From the NCBI GenBank assembly GCA_013205085.1, contig JABMLH010000013.1, positions 1 to 55,084 on the forward strand: 55,084 nt of DNA, in the 5' to 3' direction. Below are positions 24,627 through 33,710 of the stretch, piece by piece (the first letter of the stretch is position 1; the number at the start of each line of letters is the position of its first letter). The translations under genes were made by a program, and so were the position numbers. Source of the DNA: Microbacteriaceae bacterium VKM Ac-2854 (GTDB lineage Bacteria > Actinomycetota > Actinomycetes > Actinomycetales > Microbacteriaceae). The notes beneath the pieces were generated by a model, which was not told where the DNA came from, did not search any database, and saw only the letters and a list, made by a program, of their open reading frames with translations.

Positions 24627-25843
24627 TGAGCGGCACCGAGACCCGCGCCGAGCCCGCGCGTACGACGGCCGAGCCGCTCTGGACCGGCCCGTTCATCCTG
24701 CTGCTGGTCAGCGCGGTCTTTATGTACCTGTCGACGTTCATGCTGACGCCGACGCTGCCGCTCTTCGCCCAGGAGACGGGCGCGGGCGGCATCGCCGTCG
24801 GCGGCCTGATCGTCGCGGCGTACACGCTCGGCTCCCTGCTGCCGCGGCTGCTCTGGGGGCGGCTGACGGACACCTGGGGGCGGCGACCGGTCTACCTGAC
24901 CGGCGCGCTGATCCTCACGATCGTCTCGCCGTTCTTCGGCCTCGCCGCGATCCTGCCGCTGATCATCGCGCTGCGATTCGTGCAGGGTGCCGGCTTCAGC
25001 GCGTCCTCCACCGCCGGTTCGACCATGGCGGCCGACCTGATCCCCGCCGGCCGGCGCTCCGAGGGCATGGGCTTCTACGCGCTCGCGAACACGATCGGGA
25101 TGGCGGTCGGGCCGGAGCTCGGGCTGCAGCTGCTGCAGGGCCTCGGGCACACGGCTCTCTTCACGGCGAGCACCGTCGCGGGCGTGATCGCCATCGTGCT
25201 CGGATTGTGGCTGACGTACGAGCGGCGGGGCGCCCCGGCCGCGCCGGCCGCGCCGGCCGCCCCGGCTCCGATCAGAACCGGCCGCTCCCGCCTGATCGAA
25301 CCCAGCGCCATCCCCGCCTGCCTGGTGTTCCTCTTCATCGTGATGCCGTACGGCGCGATCATGGCCTACGTCGCCGCGTACGGCATCGACCGCGGAGTGA
25401 CGAACATCGGCCTGTACTTCACCGTGTTCGCGCTCGCCCTGCTCCTGGTCCGACTCGGCGTCGGGCGATTCGCCGACCGACGCGGCACCTCCGCCGTGCT
25501 GCTGCCGTCGTTCGCGCTGATGCTGATCGGACTGCTGGTGTTCTGGTGGGCCGACGGGCTCGTCCTGTTCCTGCTCTCGGCCGCGCTGTTCGGCCTCGGC
25601 TACGGTGCGGCGCTGCCGACGGTCCAGGCTTCGGCGTACACGTTGAGCCCGGCGGACCGCCGCGGCGCGGTCAGCGCCACCGTGTTCTCGACCGCCGACA
25701 TCGCCTACGGCGCCGGCGCCGTCCTGCTGGGTGCGGCCATCCCGCTGATCGGATTCTCGGCCGCGTTCGCCGGGCTGGCGCTGTTCGTCGTTGCGGCTCT
25801 TGTGCTGTACCTGGCGGTGCTGCGGCCCCGCCTGCCCGGGTGA
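24626..25843 (+). CDS. MFS transporter coupled to an aldo/keto reductase
   Basis: This 405-residue protein has twelve predicted membrane segments and the MFS loop motif GRLTDTWGRRPVY. The central cytoplasmic loop contains an Ala-Pro-rich stretch coded by short GC repeats near 25232-25266. It resembles general efflux-type MFS proteins. Coupling to the reductase suggests that it exports a product or imports a substrate of that enzyme, but nothing in the sequence shows which. Confidence 0.85.
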   Translation: MSGTETRAEPARTTAEPLWTGPFILLLVSAVFMYLSTFMLTPTLPLFAQETGAGGIAVGGLIVAAYTLGSLLPRLLWGRLTDTWGRRPVYLTGALILTIVSPFFGLAAILPLIIALRFVQGAGFSASSTAGSTMAADLIPAGRRSEGMGFYALANTIGMAVGPELGLQLLQGLGHTALFTASTVAGVIAIVLGLWLTYERRGAPAAPAAPAAPAPIRTGRSRLIEPSAIPACLVFLFIVMPYGAIMAYVAAYGIDRGVTNIGLYFTVFALALLLVRLGVGRFADRRGTSAVLLPSFALMLIGLLVFWWADGLVLFLLSAALFGLGYGAALPTVQASAYTLSPADRRGAVSATVFSTADIAYGAGAVLLGAAIPLIGFSAAFAGLALFVVAALVLYLAVLRPRLPG

Positions 25844-25904
25844 GCGCTGCCTCACCCACGTTCCACCTCCGGGCACGGAGGCGGCTCGGCGACGATACGT
25901 CGGA

Positions 25905-27170
25905 TCAGGCGCCGGCGAGCGTTCCGAGGAGGCTCCGCAGGCTCGCCGTCTCCGTGGCCGCGTCGGGCGTGCTCGCGCGAACGGAGGAGAGCACCGGATC
26001 GATCTGCTGATCGACGAAGGTCCAGGCCCGGCAGTCGGCCGCGTTCAGCGCCGGTTGCGCGTCGTCCCATGCTGTCTCCAGGTCTGTCGCGCGGGACTTC
26101 GCCGCCGCCTGATCACCGCTCTGCACCAGCGCGAGGGTTTCGGAAGCGATGGTCCGGAAGTCCAGCACATCGCTCGCGGGGAAGTTCGCTTGCACGGCCG
26201 CCGTGGCCTCCGCGGCGGTGAGCGCTGTCGTCGAGGAGCAGCTCGGCGCGGCGCCCTCAGCGGCGACGCTCGCGTGCGGCTGACTGTTCGTGAAGGTCAA
26301 CAGCCCGATCACCGCGACGGCGACGACCGCCAATGCGAGCACCGAGATCCTCTCCCGCCGCGGCGGCACCACCCGCTGGGCCGCAACGTCAGCGCCCGTG
26401 TTGACATCCGCTTTGCTCACGGAGAGGTAGATGACGGTGGCCAGGATCGCGACGAGGAAGACGATGCTCGTCACCAGCGTGCCCAGGCCGAGACCCTGTT
26501 CGTCGGGCGAGAGGCCTAGCCAGTCGCCGATGTTCGCGCCGAGCGGCCGGGTCAGGATGTACGCGATCCAGAACGCGAGTACCGGATTCGCGCCGAAGCG
26601 CCAGAGGCCGGTGACGATCGCGATCAGCGCGAGCGGCAGCAGGATCGATGCACCGGGGCCCCACCCGGTCAACTCCAGCGTCCAGTCGCCGAGCGCGGTA
26701 CCGAGGGCGAAGGTGACCAGCACGGTCAGCCAGTAGAACGCCTCGCGCGGCGTGCTGTCGATGCTGTGGATCGAGAGGGTGCGCTCCTTCGCGAACCAGA
26801 CTCCGAACACCACGGCGAGGACGACCGCGAAGACGCTCGAACTGAGCCAGAGCGGCACACCGAGCTGGTCGGTGAGGATGTCGGTGAGCAGGGTACCGGT
26901 GACGCTCATCACCACAACCGTGAGCCAGGAGGCGCTCGGAACGTAGCGGTGTGATCGCATCTGCACCGTCAGCACCACGGCGGTCACGACGATGAAGATC
27001 ACTGCCGTCAGCACGAGTCCAACACCGAGGACCATGTTGATTCAGTCGGCGAAGCTCTCGCCGACCGTGGTGCAGAGGATCTTGATGATCCAGAACCAGA
27101 TCGTGACTTCGGGGACCTTGCTGAGCAGTCGCCGGGTCGAGGCGTCGGCCCTCATCGCATTCGGTGTCAT
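25905..27170 (-). pseudogene. COG4705-like membrane protein gene broken by an in-frame TGA
   Basis: Two pieces in the same frame are separated by one stop. The first (from ATG 27170) ends VPEVTIWFWIIKILCTT...ESFAD; then comes TGA at 27042-27044; the second resumes INMVLGVGLV and continues through seven or so membrane segments and a C-terminal extracytoplasmic domain to 25905. The intact paralog at 29892-30734 aligns across the break (FWILKVLTT...ETASDF), showing that the stop interrupts the first helix-loop region. The second piece could be translated from the ATG at 27035. Mutation, sequencing error or stop-codon readthrough are all possible. Function unknown. Confidence 0.7.
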
Positions 27171-27235
27171 GGAAGGAAGGCTCCCAGCGCGCTCCCCCTG
27201 GCGGCTTCGGATGAACCGCACCGCGTTGTCATTTC

Positions 27236-27281
27236 TCACAACGGGTCGAGCCGTCTGCGCGCCTGTGCGCTTTCACAACGG
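27236..27281 (+). promoter_or_regulatory. Shared envelope motif upstream of the PAP2 gene
   Basis: TCACAACGG occurs at 27236-27244 and 27273-27281. The second is part of TGTGCGCTTTCACAACGG (27264-27281), which matches 34531-34548 at 16 of 18 positions in the same orientation. It ends 91 bp before the PAP2 start. Confidence 0.6.
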
Positions 27282-27372
27282 ATGCAGGCCGATCCGGCAC
27301 TCCGGACGGGATCGGGTTCGTAGCCTGAAGAGCATCGGCGTGCCCGTGCGACGATGCGGCGAAAGGAACCTC

Positions 27373-28080
27373 ATGGCCGATCGACCGCCGACGTCGGACG
27401 GCCTGATCGCTTACCGAGCAGCTCGACGGTGGCCGCTGATCTCGGCGGGCATCGCGATCCTGCTGACCCTGGCTCTCGCCGCGCTGATCGTCTTCCGCGA
27501 GCACGACGCCCCCTTCGGCCTCGACACCGCGTGGATGAACGAGATCATCGAGCACCGCTCGCCGTTCTGGCTCGTCCCATCCCTGGTGATGAACAGCCTC
27601 GGCGGCGGCATCCTGGGCAGCGTCGCGATCCCCCTCGCGATCTTCGCTGCTCTCGTGATCTGGCGCGGCCGCTGGGCCGCCGGGTACTACGCGATCGCCG
27701 CATCCGCGAGCGCGATCCTGGTTCAGCTGTTGAAGAACGTCATCGGGCGGCCTCGACCGATGGACATCCTCGTCAGCGCCGACTTCGGTTCGTTCCCCTC
27801 TGGTCACAGCGCGAACGCAGCCACGACGATGGTGGTGCTCGCGATCGTGTTCCCGCTCTGGTGGGTGCGTGCCGCCGGCGCGATCTACACGATCGCGATG
27901 ATGCTGAGCCGCACGTACCTCGGCGCGCACTGGCTGTCGGACACGTTCGGCGGACTCCTGCTCGGTGTCGGCGTCGCGCTGATCGTCTGGGCGCCGTTCG
28001 CCGCCCGGCTGCACATCGAGCGAATCGCCGCACCGGCGCCGCTGTGGCGACGGCTCGCGGCACGTCGGCGGCACGGCTGA
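27373..28080 (+). CDS. PAP2-family lipid phosphatase
   Basis: This 235-residue membrane phosphatase has about five to six membrane segments and the three catalytic motifs of the family: KNVIGRPRP, PSGHS, and SRTYLGAHWLSD. Such enzymes dephosphorylate phosphatidic acid or undecaprenyl diphosphate on the outer face of the membrane. UppP, DedA and a glycosyltransferase nearby favour the polyprenyl role, but this is inference. AAAGGA precedes the ATG. It converges with the fetB-like gene. Confidence 0.9.
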   Translation: MADRPPTSDGLIAYRAARRWPLISAGIAILLTLALAALIVFREHDAPFGLDTAWMNEIIEHRSPFWLVPSLVMNSLGGGILGSVAIPLAIFAALVIWRGRWAAGYYAIAASASAILVQLLKNVIGRPRPMDILVSADFGSFPSGHSANAATTMVVLAIVFPLWWVRAAGAIYTIAMMLSRTYLGAHWLSDTFGGLLLGVGVALIVWAPFAARLHIERIAAPAPLWRRLAARRRHG

Positions 28081-28104
28081 GCGAATGCACCCGCGTTCTG
28101 GATG

Positions 28105-28851
28105 TCACGGGCCGGCGGGCTTCGATACTCGGGCGCCGAGGATCACCATCATCAGCACGGCGACGATCGAGCCGGAGGCAACGAGGCCGGCCAGGATCGT
28201 GATCTGGAAGACGCCGGCCTCGACGGGAGACAGGCCTCCGAAAACGGCGCCGACGAACGCACCGGGAAGCACCACGAGCCCCGTGGTGCGCGTCTGGTCG
28301 GTGAGCGGGATCAGTCCGGTCCAGGCCGCTTCCCGGGCCATGCCGATCGTCGCCTGTCGGGGGCGCGCGCCCAGCGCGAGCCAGCCCTCGACCTGATCCC
28401 ATCGATCCGCGAGCGCGCCGTGCAGAGCACGCCCGGTCACGGTCGCGACGGTCATCGAACCGCCGATGAGGATGCCGCTGACCGCCAGAACGTACCGACC
28501 GGCGAACGCGACCGCACCGAGACCGAAGATGATCCCACCCGCGATGAGGGAACCCGTAGCCATCGCGACGGCGCAGGCCGCGACCGTGCGTCGGGTGCGT
28601 CCCAGCCGCCCGGCCGCCGTGGCCACCGCGAACGCGAACATCACCACGAGGAACGCGGCGACCCAGCGGATGTCGGCGATGATGCCGGAGAGCACAACGG
28701 CGAGGATCGCCAGTTGAACCGTTCCGCGGAGGACCGCCGATGCCGGCCGGAGGAACGACGGCACGCGGAACGCCGCCAGGACGGCGACGGCGACCACCGT
28801 GGCGACGAGCACGGCGACGAGTGCCGGCACGACGTGCTCACTCCCGGTCAT
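28105..28851 (-). CDS. fetB: FetB-like ABC permease
   Basis: This 248-residue polytopic membrane protein of the UPF0014/FetB family has about seven hydrophobic segments and the conserved core SGILIGGSMTVATVTG and LPGAFVGAVFGG. In Escherichia coli FetB works with the ATPase FetA in iron export. No FetA gene is present beside it here, so the partner must lie elsewhere or the protein acts differently. It converges with the PAP2 gene 24 bp away. No clear ribosome-binding site precedes the ATG. Confidence 0.8.
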   Translation of the reverse strand: MTGSEHVVPALVAVLVATVVAVAVLAAFRVPSFLRPASAVLRGTVQLAILAVVLSGIIADIRWVAAFLVVMFAFAVATAAGRLGRTRRTVAACAVAMATGSLIAGGIIFGLGAVAFAGRYVLAVSGILIGGSMTVATVTGRALHGALADRWDQVEGWLALGARPRQATIGMAREAAWTGLIPLTDQTRTTGLVVLPGAFVGAVFGGLSPVEAGVFQITILAGLVASGSIVAVLMMVILGARVSKPAGP

Positions 28852-28888
28852 CCGTCGACTCTATGCGGCCTCGTCGGATGCCACGCGA

Positions 28889-29725
28889 TCAGCTCGCGGC
28901 CACGGTGCCGGTGAGCAGCAATCCCGCGAGAACGATGGCGAGCCCGATCCGGTAGATCACGAACACCCCGAATCCGTGGCCGGCGACGTAGCGCAGCAAC
29001 CACGCGATCGATGCATAGGCGACGAGGAACGACACGACCGTGGCGACCAGGGTCGGGACCCAGCCGACGGTCGCGGCGACGTCGCCGGCGGCGGTCAGGG
29101 CCTCGTAGGCTCCCGCCGCGGTCAGGGCCGGGATCGAGAGGTAGAACGCGAACTTCGTCGCGGTCACCCGATCCAGGCCGCGGAACAGGCCGCCGCTGAT
29201 GGTGGCGCCGGAGCGGGACACCCCGGGGATCAACGCGACGCACTGCATCAGCCCGATGACGACCGTGTCCTTCAGGGTGATCGCCCGGCGGTCCTTCGTC
29301 TCGGTGCCGACGCGCTCCGCGATGAGCATCACGACGCTCCAGCCGACGAGGGCGGCGACAACGACCCACAGGTTGCGCAGTCCGCCGCTGATCAAGTCCT
29401 TACCGAGGAAACCGATGATCCCGATCGGGATCGAGCCGAGGATGACGAACCACGCCATCCGGTAGTTCGTGCGTCGGCGCTGCGACGGGTGTCGCAGTCC
29501 GGTGAACCACGCCGCGACGAGCTCGATGATGTCGCGGCGGAAATACAGCAGCACCGCGGCGATCGCGCCGACCTGGATGATCGCGGTGAACGCGGTCACC
29601 CCGAGGTCATCGACCTGGAGCCCGAGCAGTTTCTCCACGATCGTGAGGTGGCCGGTGCTGGAGACGGGGAGGAACTCGGTGAGCCCCTCGACGATGCCGA
29701 GGATGATCGCCTGCAGGATGTTCAT
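28889..29725 (-). CDS. uppP: Undecaprenyl-diphosphate phosphatase
   Basis: This 278-residue integral membrane enzyme (BacA family) converts undecaprenyl diphosphate to the monophosphate, recycling the lipid carrier for peptidoglycan and other glycans. It has the two signature motifs, GLTEFLPVSSTGHL near the N-terminus and PGVSRSGATI in the middle, and about eight membrane segments. AAGGAG precedes the ATG. The gene is divergent from the COG4705-like paralog. UppP activity is associated with bacitracin resistance. Confidence 0.95.
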   Translation of the reverse strand: MNILQAIILGIVEGLTEFLPVSSTGHLTIVEKLLGLQVDDLGVTAFTAIIQVGAIAAVLLYFRRDIIELVAAWFTGLRHPSQRRRTNYRMAWFVILGSIPIGIIGFLGKDLISGGLRNLWVVVAALVGWSVVMLIAERVGTETKDRRAITLKDTVVIGLMQCVALIPGVSRSGATISGGLFRGLDRVTATKFAFYLSIPALTAAGAYEALTAAGDVAATVGWVPTLVATVVSFLVAYASIAWLLRYVAGHGFGVFVIYRIGLAIVLAGLLLTGTVAAS

Positions 29726-29891
29726 CGGGCTCCTTGGGTTCGGTGGCGTGGCGACGTCCGTGCGGTGCCGCCTCCGACAGTAGGGATCGGTTCAGCCGAC
29801 CGGAGCCGATTCCGCCTTCGTTGTACGCATCTTCAACGAGCCCGACGGACACCCCAGGTTTCGAGCGCTCTGCGCCCGCCACGATCGGACC

Positions 29892-30734
29892 ATGACGCAC
29901 TCCGCCTCCCCGAGCCCAACGACCCGGACCCGGCCCACGAGTCCGCGACTCCGGCGGATCAACCCCGGCCGTCGGATCTTCTCCGGTGGTTACGGCGCCT
30001 CGACGGTTCCGGAGGCGACCGCGCTGTTCTGGATCCTCAAAGTGCTGACCACCGGGATGGGCGAGACCGCGTCCGACTTCTTGGCCACCGCGTTCGACCC
30101 GGTGATCGTCGTCGGTGGCGCGGGAGTCGCCTTCCTCGGCGCGATCGCGTTGCAGTTCGCGGTGCGGCGATATATTCCGTGGGTCTACTGGCTCGCCGTC
30201 CTGATGGTCAGCATCTTCGGCACGATGGCCGCCGACGTGCTGCACGTCGTCGCCGGGTTGCCGTACCTGATCTCGACCCTCGGCTTCGCCGTTGCACTCG
30301 CCGCGGTGTTCCTGATCTGGTGGCGCGTCGAGGCGACGCTGTCGATCCATGCGATCAATACACCGCGTCGCGCCCTCTTCTACTGGCTCGCGGTCTCCGG
30401 CACCTTCGCGCTGGGCACGGCGGCGGGCGACCTGACCGCCTCCACGTTCGGCCTGGGCTATCTGCCCTCGGCGGTCCTCTTCGCCGCCCTGATCGCGATC
30501 CCCGCTTTCGCGTTCCGCTTCAGTCGGATGAATGCCGTGCTCGCGTTCTGGTTCGCCTACGTCGTGACGCGACCGCTCGGCGCCTCGATCTGCGACTGGC
30601 TCGCGGACGCGCCGCACGCGCACGGCCTCGGGCTCGGAACAGGGCCGGTCACCCTCGGCGCGTTCGTGGTGTTCCTGGTGCTGGTCGGCGTGATGGCCTT
30701 GCGGCGCCGCGTCTGGTCACCGCCCGCTGATTGA
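29892..30734 (+). CDS. COG4705-like multi-membrane protein (intact paralog)
   Basis: This 280-residue protein has a basic, proline-rich N-terminal tail of about 40 residues followed by seven or so membrane segments. Conserved segments shared with the broken gene at 25905-27170 include VPEATALFWILKVLTT, TLSIHAINTPRR, FYWLAV..TFALGTA.GD and TRPLGAS. It lacks the extracytoplasmic C-terminal domain of the other copy. The family has no established function that I know of. It lies between uppP and a repeat-rich region. Confidence 0.75.
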   Translation: MTHSASPSPTTRTRPTSPRLRRINPGRRIFSGGYGASTVPEATALFWILKVLTTGMGETASDFLATAFDPVIVVGGAGVAFLGAIALQFAVRRYIPWVYWLAVLMVSIFGTMAADVLHVVAGLPYLISTLGFAVALAAVFLIWWRVEATLSIHAINTPRRALFYWLAVSGTFALGTAAGDLTASTFGLGYLPSAVLFAALIAIPAFAFRFSRMNAVLAFWFAYVVTRPLGASICDWLADAPHAHGLGLGTGPVTLGAFVVFLVLVGVMALRRRVWSPPAD

Positions 30735-30878
30735 GCCAGCCGAAGCCATTACGTCCCTGCGGATGCTGGTCGAGCCTGCCGAAACCACCCGACGACGTCA
30801 CCGAACCCCGCGAACACCGGCCAGGCCCACCCAAACCGTCGCGCCCCGGCGGATGCTGGTTGAGCTTGCCGAAACCAC
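30728..30878. repeat. REP-like repeats, left cluster
   Basis: Two nearly identical 29-bp units, with core GAGCTTGCCGAAACCAC or GAGCCTGCCGAAACCAC, are at 30760-30788 and 30850-30878. A degenerate unit starts near 30728. The same core appears in the opposite orientation at 31731-31808, on the other side of the degraded gene. Confidence 0.75.
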
Positions 30879-30985
30879 TGGCGACTCGCGTCGCCTCCTC
30901 CTCCACAGGGTCCAATTCGGGGTGAGTTGTCCCGATCCGGGCTGGATGCGCATTCGATGTCGGAGGTGTCACCTACCGTATTCGT

Positions 30986-31604
30986 ATGGCACATCCGTTC
31001 ACCCCCACACCGCTCACCGAGCACGTCGGCACCGCCCGCACCGCCCTCGGTACAGCGGTCGACACCGCATTCAACGCGGTCACCGGGATGCGGCGAGCCG
31101 AAGACGCCGTCGCATTCGCCATCCTGGCGGACGAGATCCTGCGCTCGGCCCAGGCGCTGACGATCGCGGCAGCGGCCGGGCTGTTCGAGGCGCGTGCGCT
31201 CGAGGAGTACCAGCTGCGCAATGCGGCCGCGGTACTGAACGCGCACCGAGGACGACTCCTTCGTCACCATCTGCGCCAAGCACACCATCGAGAACGCGCA
31301 CCCCGACGGCACCGAACCGACCGACGCGATCCTCACGATGCGGCAGGGCATCACCTTCGGGATCGAGCGCGACGGCCTGATTCCGTTCAGCGGCTGCATG
31401 ACCCGCCTGCAGTACGAGACCGTGCTCTCCACCATCGGCACCTTCACCAACCCGCGCCTGCAGCAACCCAACACGGGCTGCGACGACACCCCGGAAAGCG
31501 AGAGCACCGAGACCCCCTCCAGCGAGAGCATCCAAAGGGCATCCCCTACTTCGTCCCACCGTGGCAGATCGACCCGCACCAATCCCCTCGCCGGCCTGTC
31601 CTGA
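30986..31604 (+). pseudogene. Degraded DUF222/HNH-type gene
   Basis: Frame 2 from the ATG at 30986 gives LADEILRSAQALTIAAAA and then loses similarity near 31240. Frame 3 takes over with DDSFVTICAKHTIENAH, a QGITFGIERDGLIPFSGCMT segment and TFTNPR, which resemble the middle of DUF222-type proteins, and stops at 31604. The total is far shorter than an intact family member, and the C-terminal HNH nuclease motif is absent. A large internal deletion with frameshift is the simplest reading. REP-like repeats flank it in opposite orientations. Confidence 0.55.
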
Positions 31605-31808
31605 GCCTGCCGAAGGGGATCACCGCCACCGACGGCCTCGAGCGGAGCAACGGTTCCGGCCTCGGAAACCCGCACCACCACCAAGCAGACCCGAACCCTG
31701 GAACCCGCGGACATGAACCGCTGCGAACAGGTGGTTTCGGCAAGCTCAACCAGCGGGCACTGCAACACCCTGCGTCACCCATCGTCGTTTCGGCAAACTC
31801 AACGAGCG
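31594..31808. repeat. REP-like repeats, right cluster
   Basis: A unit with CCTGAGCCTGCCGAAGG is near 31600. Two units in the opposite orientation are at 31731-31754 (GTGGTTTCGGCAAGCTCAAC) and 31785-31808 (GTCGTTTCGGCAAACTCAAC). The remaining sequence up to 31934 shows no gene. Confidence 0.7.
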
Positions 31809-31934
31809 AGCCCAGGGATCCCCGTCATTACCGTCATCGGTTCGGCGGGCCGAACAGGCGCGGGCGGCGATGAATGCGATCGGCGACGGTCACATCGTTC
31901 ACGATCCGGGCCGGCCCCGCCCGCGATGGTCCGC

Positions 31935-32561
31935 TCAGGCCTCGCGTCGCGTGCGCGCTTTCTGCCGCCAATAGGTGAGCGCGATCCCAGCGAGGCTGAT
32001 CACTACGATGCCCACCAGCACGATGTCGATGTACTTCCCGACGAAGTCGGCGACGCCGGGGATCTGGCCGAGGAAGAAGCCGAGCAGGATGATCCCGGTC
32101 GACCAGACCGTCGCACCGAGCGCGTTGAAGCCGACGAAGTGGGCGTAACGCATCTTGCCGACCCCGGCTGCGACCGGTGCGAAGGTGCGCACCACCGGCA
32201 CGAAGCGGGCGATGGTGACCGCCCAGCCGCCGAAACGGTCGAAGAAGCCCTGGGTGCGTTCGACGCTGGCGTGGCTGAACAGGCCGCTCTCTTTGCGTTC
32301 GAAGATCCGCGGCCCGGTCTCCCGACCGATGATGAAACCCAACTGGTCACCCAGGAACGCGGACGCCGCGACCATCAGGATCACCAGCGGCACCGGCAGG
32401 GAGATCACCCCGGATGCGACGAACACCCCGACGAAGAACAGCAGCGTGTCACCGGGCAGGAAGAATCCGATCAGCAGACCGGTCTCCACGAACGCGATCA
32501 GGCAGACCAGGGCGATGGCCCAGGGTCCGGCGCCGTCGAGCAGGGTTTGGGGGTCGATCAT
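31935..32561 (-). CDS. DedA-family membrane protein
   Basis: This 208-residue polytopic membrane protein has the DedA/SNARE-associated core: FVETGLLIGFFLPGDTLLF, GDQLGFIIGRETG and RFVPVVRTFAPVAAG. Some DedA proteins flip undecaprenyl phosphate back across the membrane, as shown for UptA. The gene begins 24 bp after the histidine kinase gene on the same strand, so it is probably the third gene of that operon. TAGGAG precedes the ATG. Confidence 0.9.
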   Translation of the reverse strand: MIDPQTLLDGAGPWAIALVCLIAFVETGLLIGFFLPGDTLLFFVGVFVASGVISLPVPLVILMVAASAFLGDQLGFIIGRETGPRIFERKESGLFSHASVERTQGFFDRFGGWAVTIARFVPVVRTFAPVAAGVGKMRYAHFVGFNALGATVWSTGIILLGFFLGQIPGVADFVGKYIDIVLVGIVVISLAGIALTYWRQKARTRREA

Positions 32562-32585
32562 GGGGCTCCTAGAAAGAGGTCGGGG

Positions 32586-33710
32586 TCACGGCGTCGAGCG
32601 GGGGATGCGGATCTCGACCCCCAGGCCGTGCGGAACGAGGTTGCGGATGCGCATACTGCCGCCCGACGTACCGGTGAGGCCCGAGACGATCGCCAGGCCG
32701 AGGCCCGCACCACCCTCGCGGTTGCGTGCGGCGTCGGGTCGGCTGAACCGATCGGTGGCGACGGCGAGGAACGCGTCCGGTACACCCGGGCCGTCGTCGT
32801 CGACAGTCAGCACCAGTTCGTCCTCGCGTTCGATCACCGTGGCCGTGACGGAACCGCCGTCCGGCGTGGCCGCGACCGCGTTGGAGAGCAGGTTGTCGAT
32901 GATGCGGCCGAACTCGGCGGGCGCGATCGGGTAGCGGCCGACGCCGCTCGACGCCGGCGCCACGAAGTCGATCGCGAGATCGCGCTCCCGGGCGAGCATT
33001 CTCGAGCGGTCGACACCGTCCGCCAGCTCATCGCGCAGCGCAGCGGAGCTCGCATCCCCCGCGACCGTGCCGGCATCGATCTTGGACAGCAGCAGCAGCC
33101 CGTCGGTCAACGACTGCAGGCGATCGATCGAGCGGCGGGCGTCGACGACGTCGGCGTACAGCGCCGCCGGATCATCCCGGACGCGTTCGGCGAGCTCCAG
33201 CCGGGTCCGCAGCGCCGCGAGCGGCGTCCGCAGCTCATGGCTGGCATCCGCGACCAGTTGCCGCTCGCGATCCGCGGAGTCGCGCAGGCCCTCGATCAGC
33301 TCGTTCAGCGTCGACGCGAGGTCGGAGAGTTCGTCGCGGGCCGGGCCGACGGGCAGCAGTTCGGTGCTGCGGCCGTGCCGCAGCCGGTCGGCCGTCGCAC
33401 GCATCCGCCCGACGGGCCGCAACGCGAGACCGACCAGGATCCACGAGGTGAGGCCGAACCCGAGGAACAGCACGAGGAGCGCGACCAGCAGGGTGACGCT
33501 CACCCCGTTCACCACAGCCTCGGCCGTCTCGCGGCTCTCCTCGATCGCCGTCTGCGACGCGCCCGAGCGCACCAGGTCGATCGTGGAGGTGTCGAGGATG
33601 TGGTCGAGCTGCTCGCGGACGACGATGGCGACGACGCCGAAGAACAGCATCGCGACCAGCAGGCTGGCGAGCGTGATCCGGATCCGGATGGACAGGGTGC
33701 GCCAGCTCAC
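32586..33710 (-). CDS. Sensor histidine kinase
   Basis: This 374-residue membrane sensor kinase has two membrane segments (about residues 12-32 and 70-95) enclosing a short extracellular loop, then HAMP, a dimerisation domain with phosphorylation site His158 in ADASHELRTPLAALR, and an ATPase domain with IIDNLLSNAVAATP, DDDGPGV and GGAGLGLAIV. The loop is too small for a large ligand domain, hinting at membrane or envelope sensing. The GTG start overlaps the response-regulator stop (GTGA). Confidence 0.92.
   Translation of the reverse strand: MSWRTLSIRIRITLASLLVAMLFFGVVAIVVREQLDHILDTSTIDLVRSGASQTAIEESRETAEAVVNGVSVTLLVALLVLFLGFGLTSWILVGLALRPVGRMRATADRLRHGRSTELLPVGPARDELSDLASTLNELIEGLRDSADRERQLVADASHELRTPLAALRTRLELAERVRDDPAALYADVVDARRSIDRLQSLTDGLLLLSKIDAGTVAGDASSAALRDELADGVDRSRMLARERDLAIDFVAPASSGVGRYPIAPAEFGRIIDNLLSNAVAATPDGGSVTATVIEREDELVLTVDDDGPGVPDAFLAVATDRFSRPDAARNREGGAGLGLAIVSGLTGTSGGSMRIRNLVPHGLGVEIRIPRSTP

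Noticed and set aside
25232-25266. GC micro-repeat as a mobile or regulatory element
   Set aside because: It simply encodes an Ala-Pro-rich cytoplasmic loop of an MFS transporter.
28799-30730. Plus-strand open frame of over 640 residues
   Set aside because: It is antisense to uppP and out of frame with the COG4705-like gene. The real genes have clear motifs and ribosome-binding sites.
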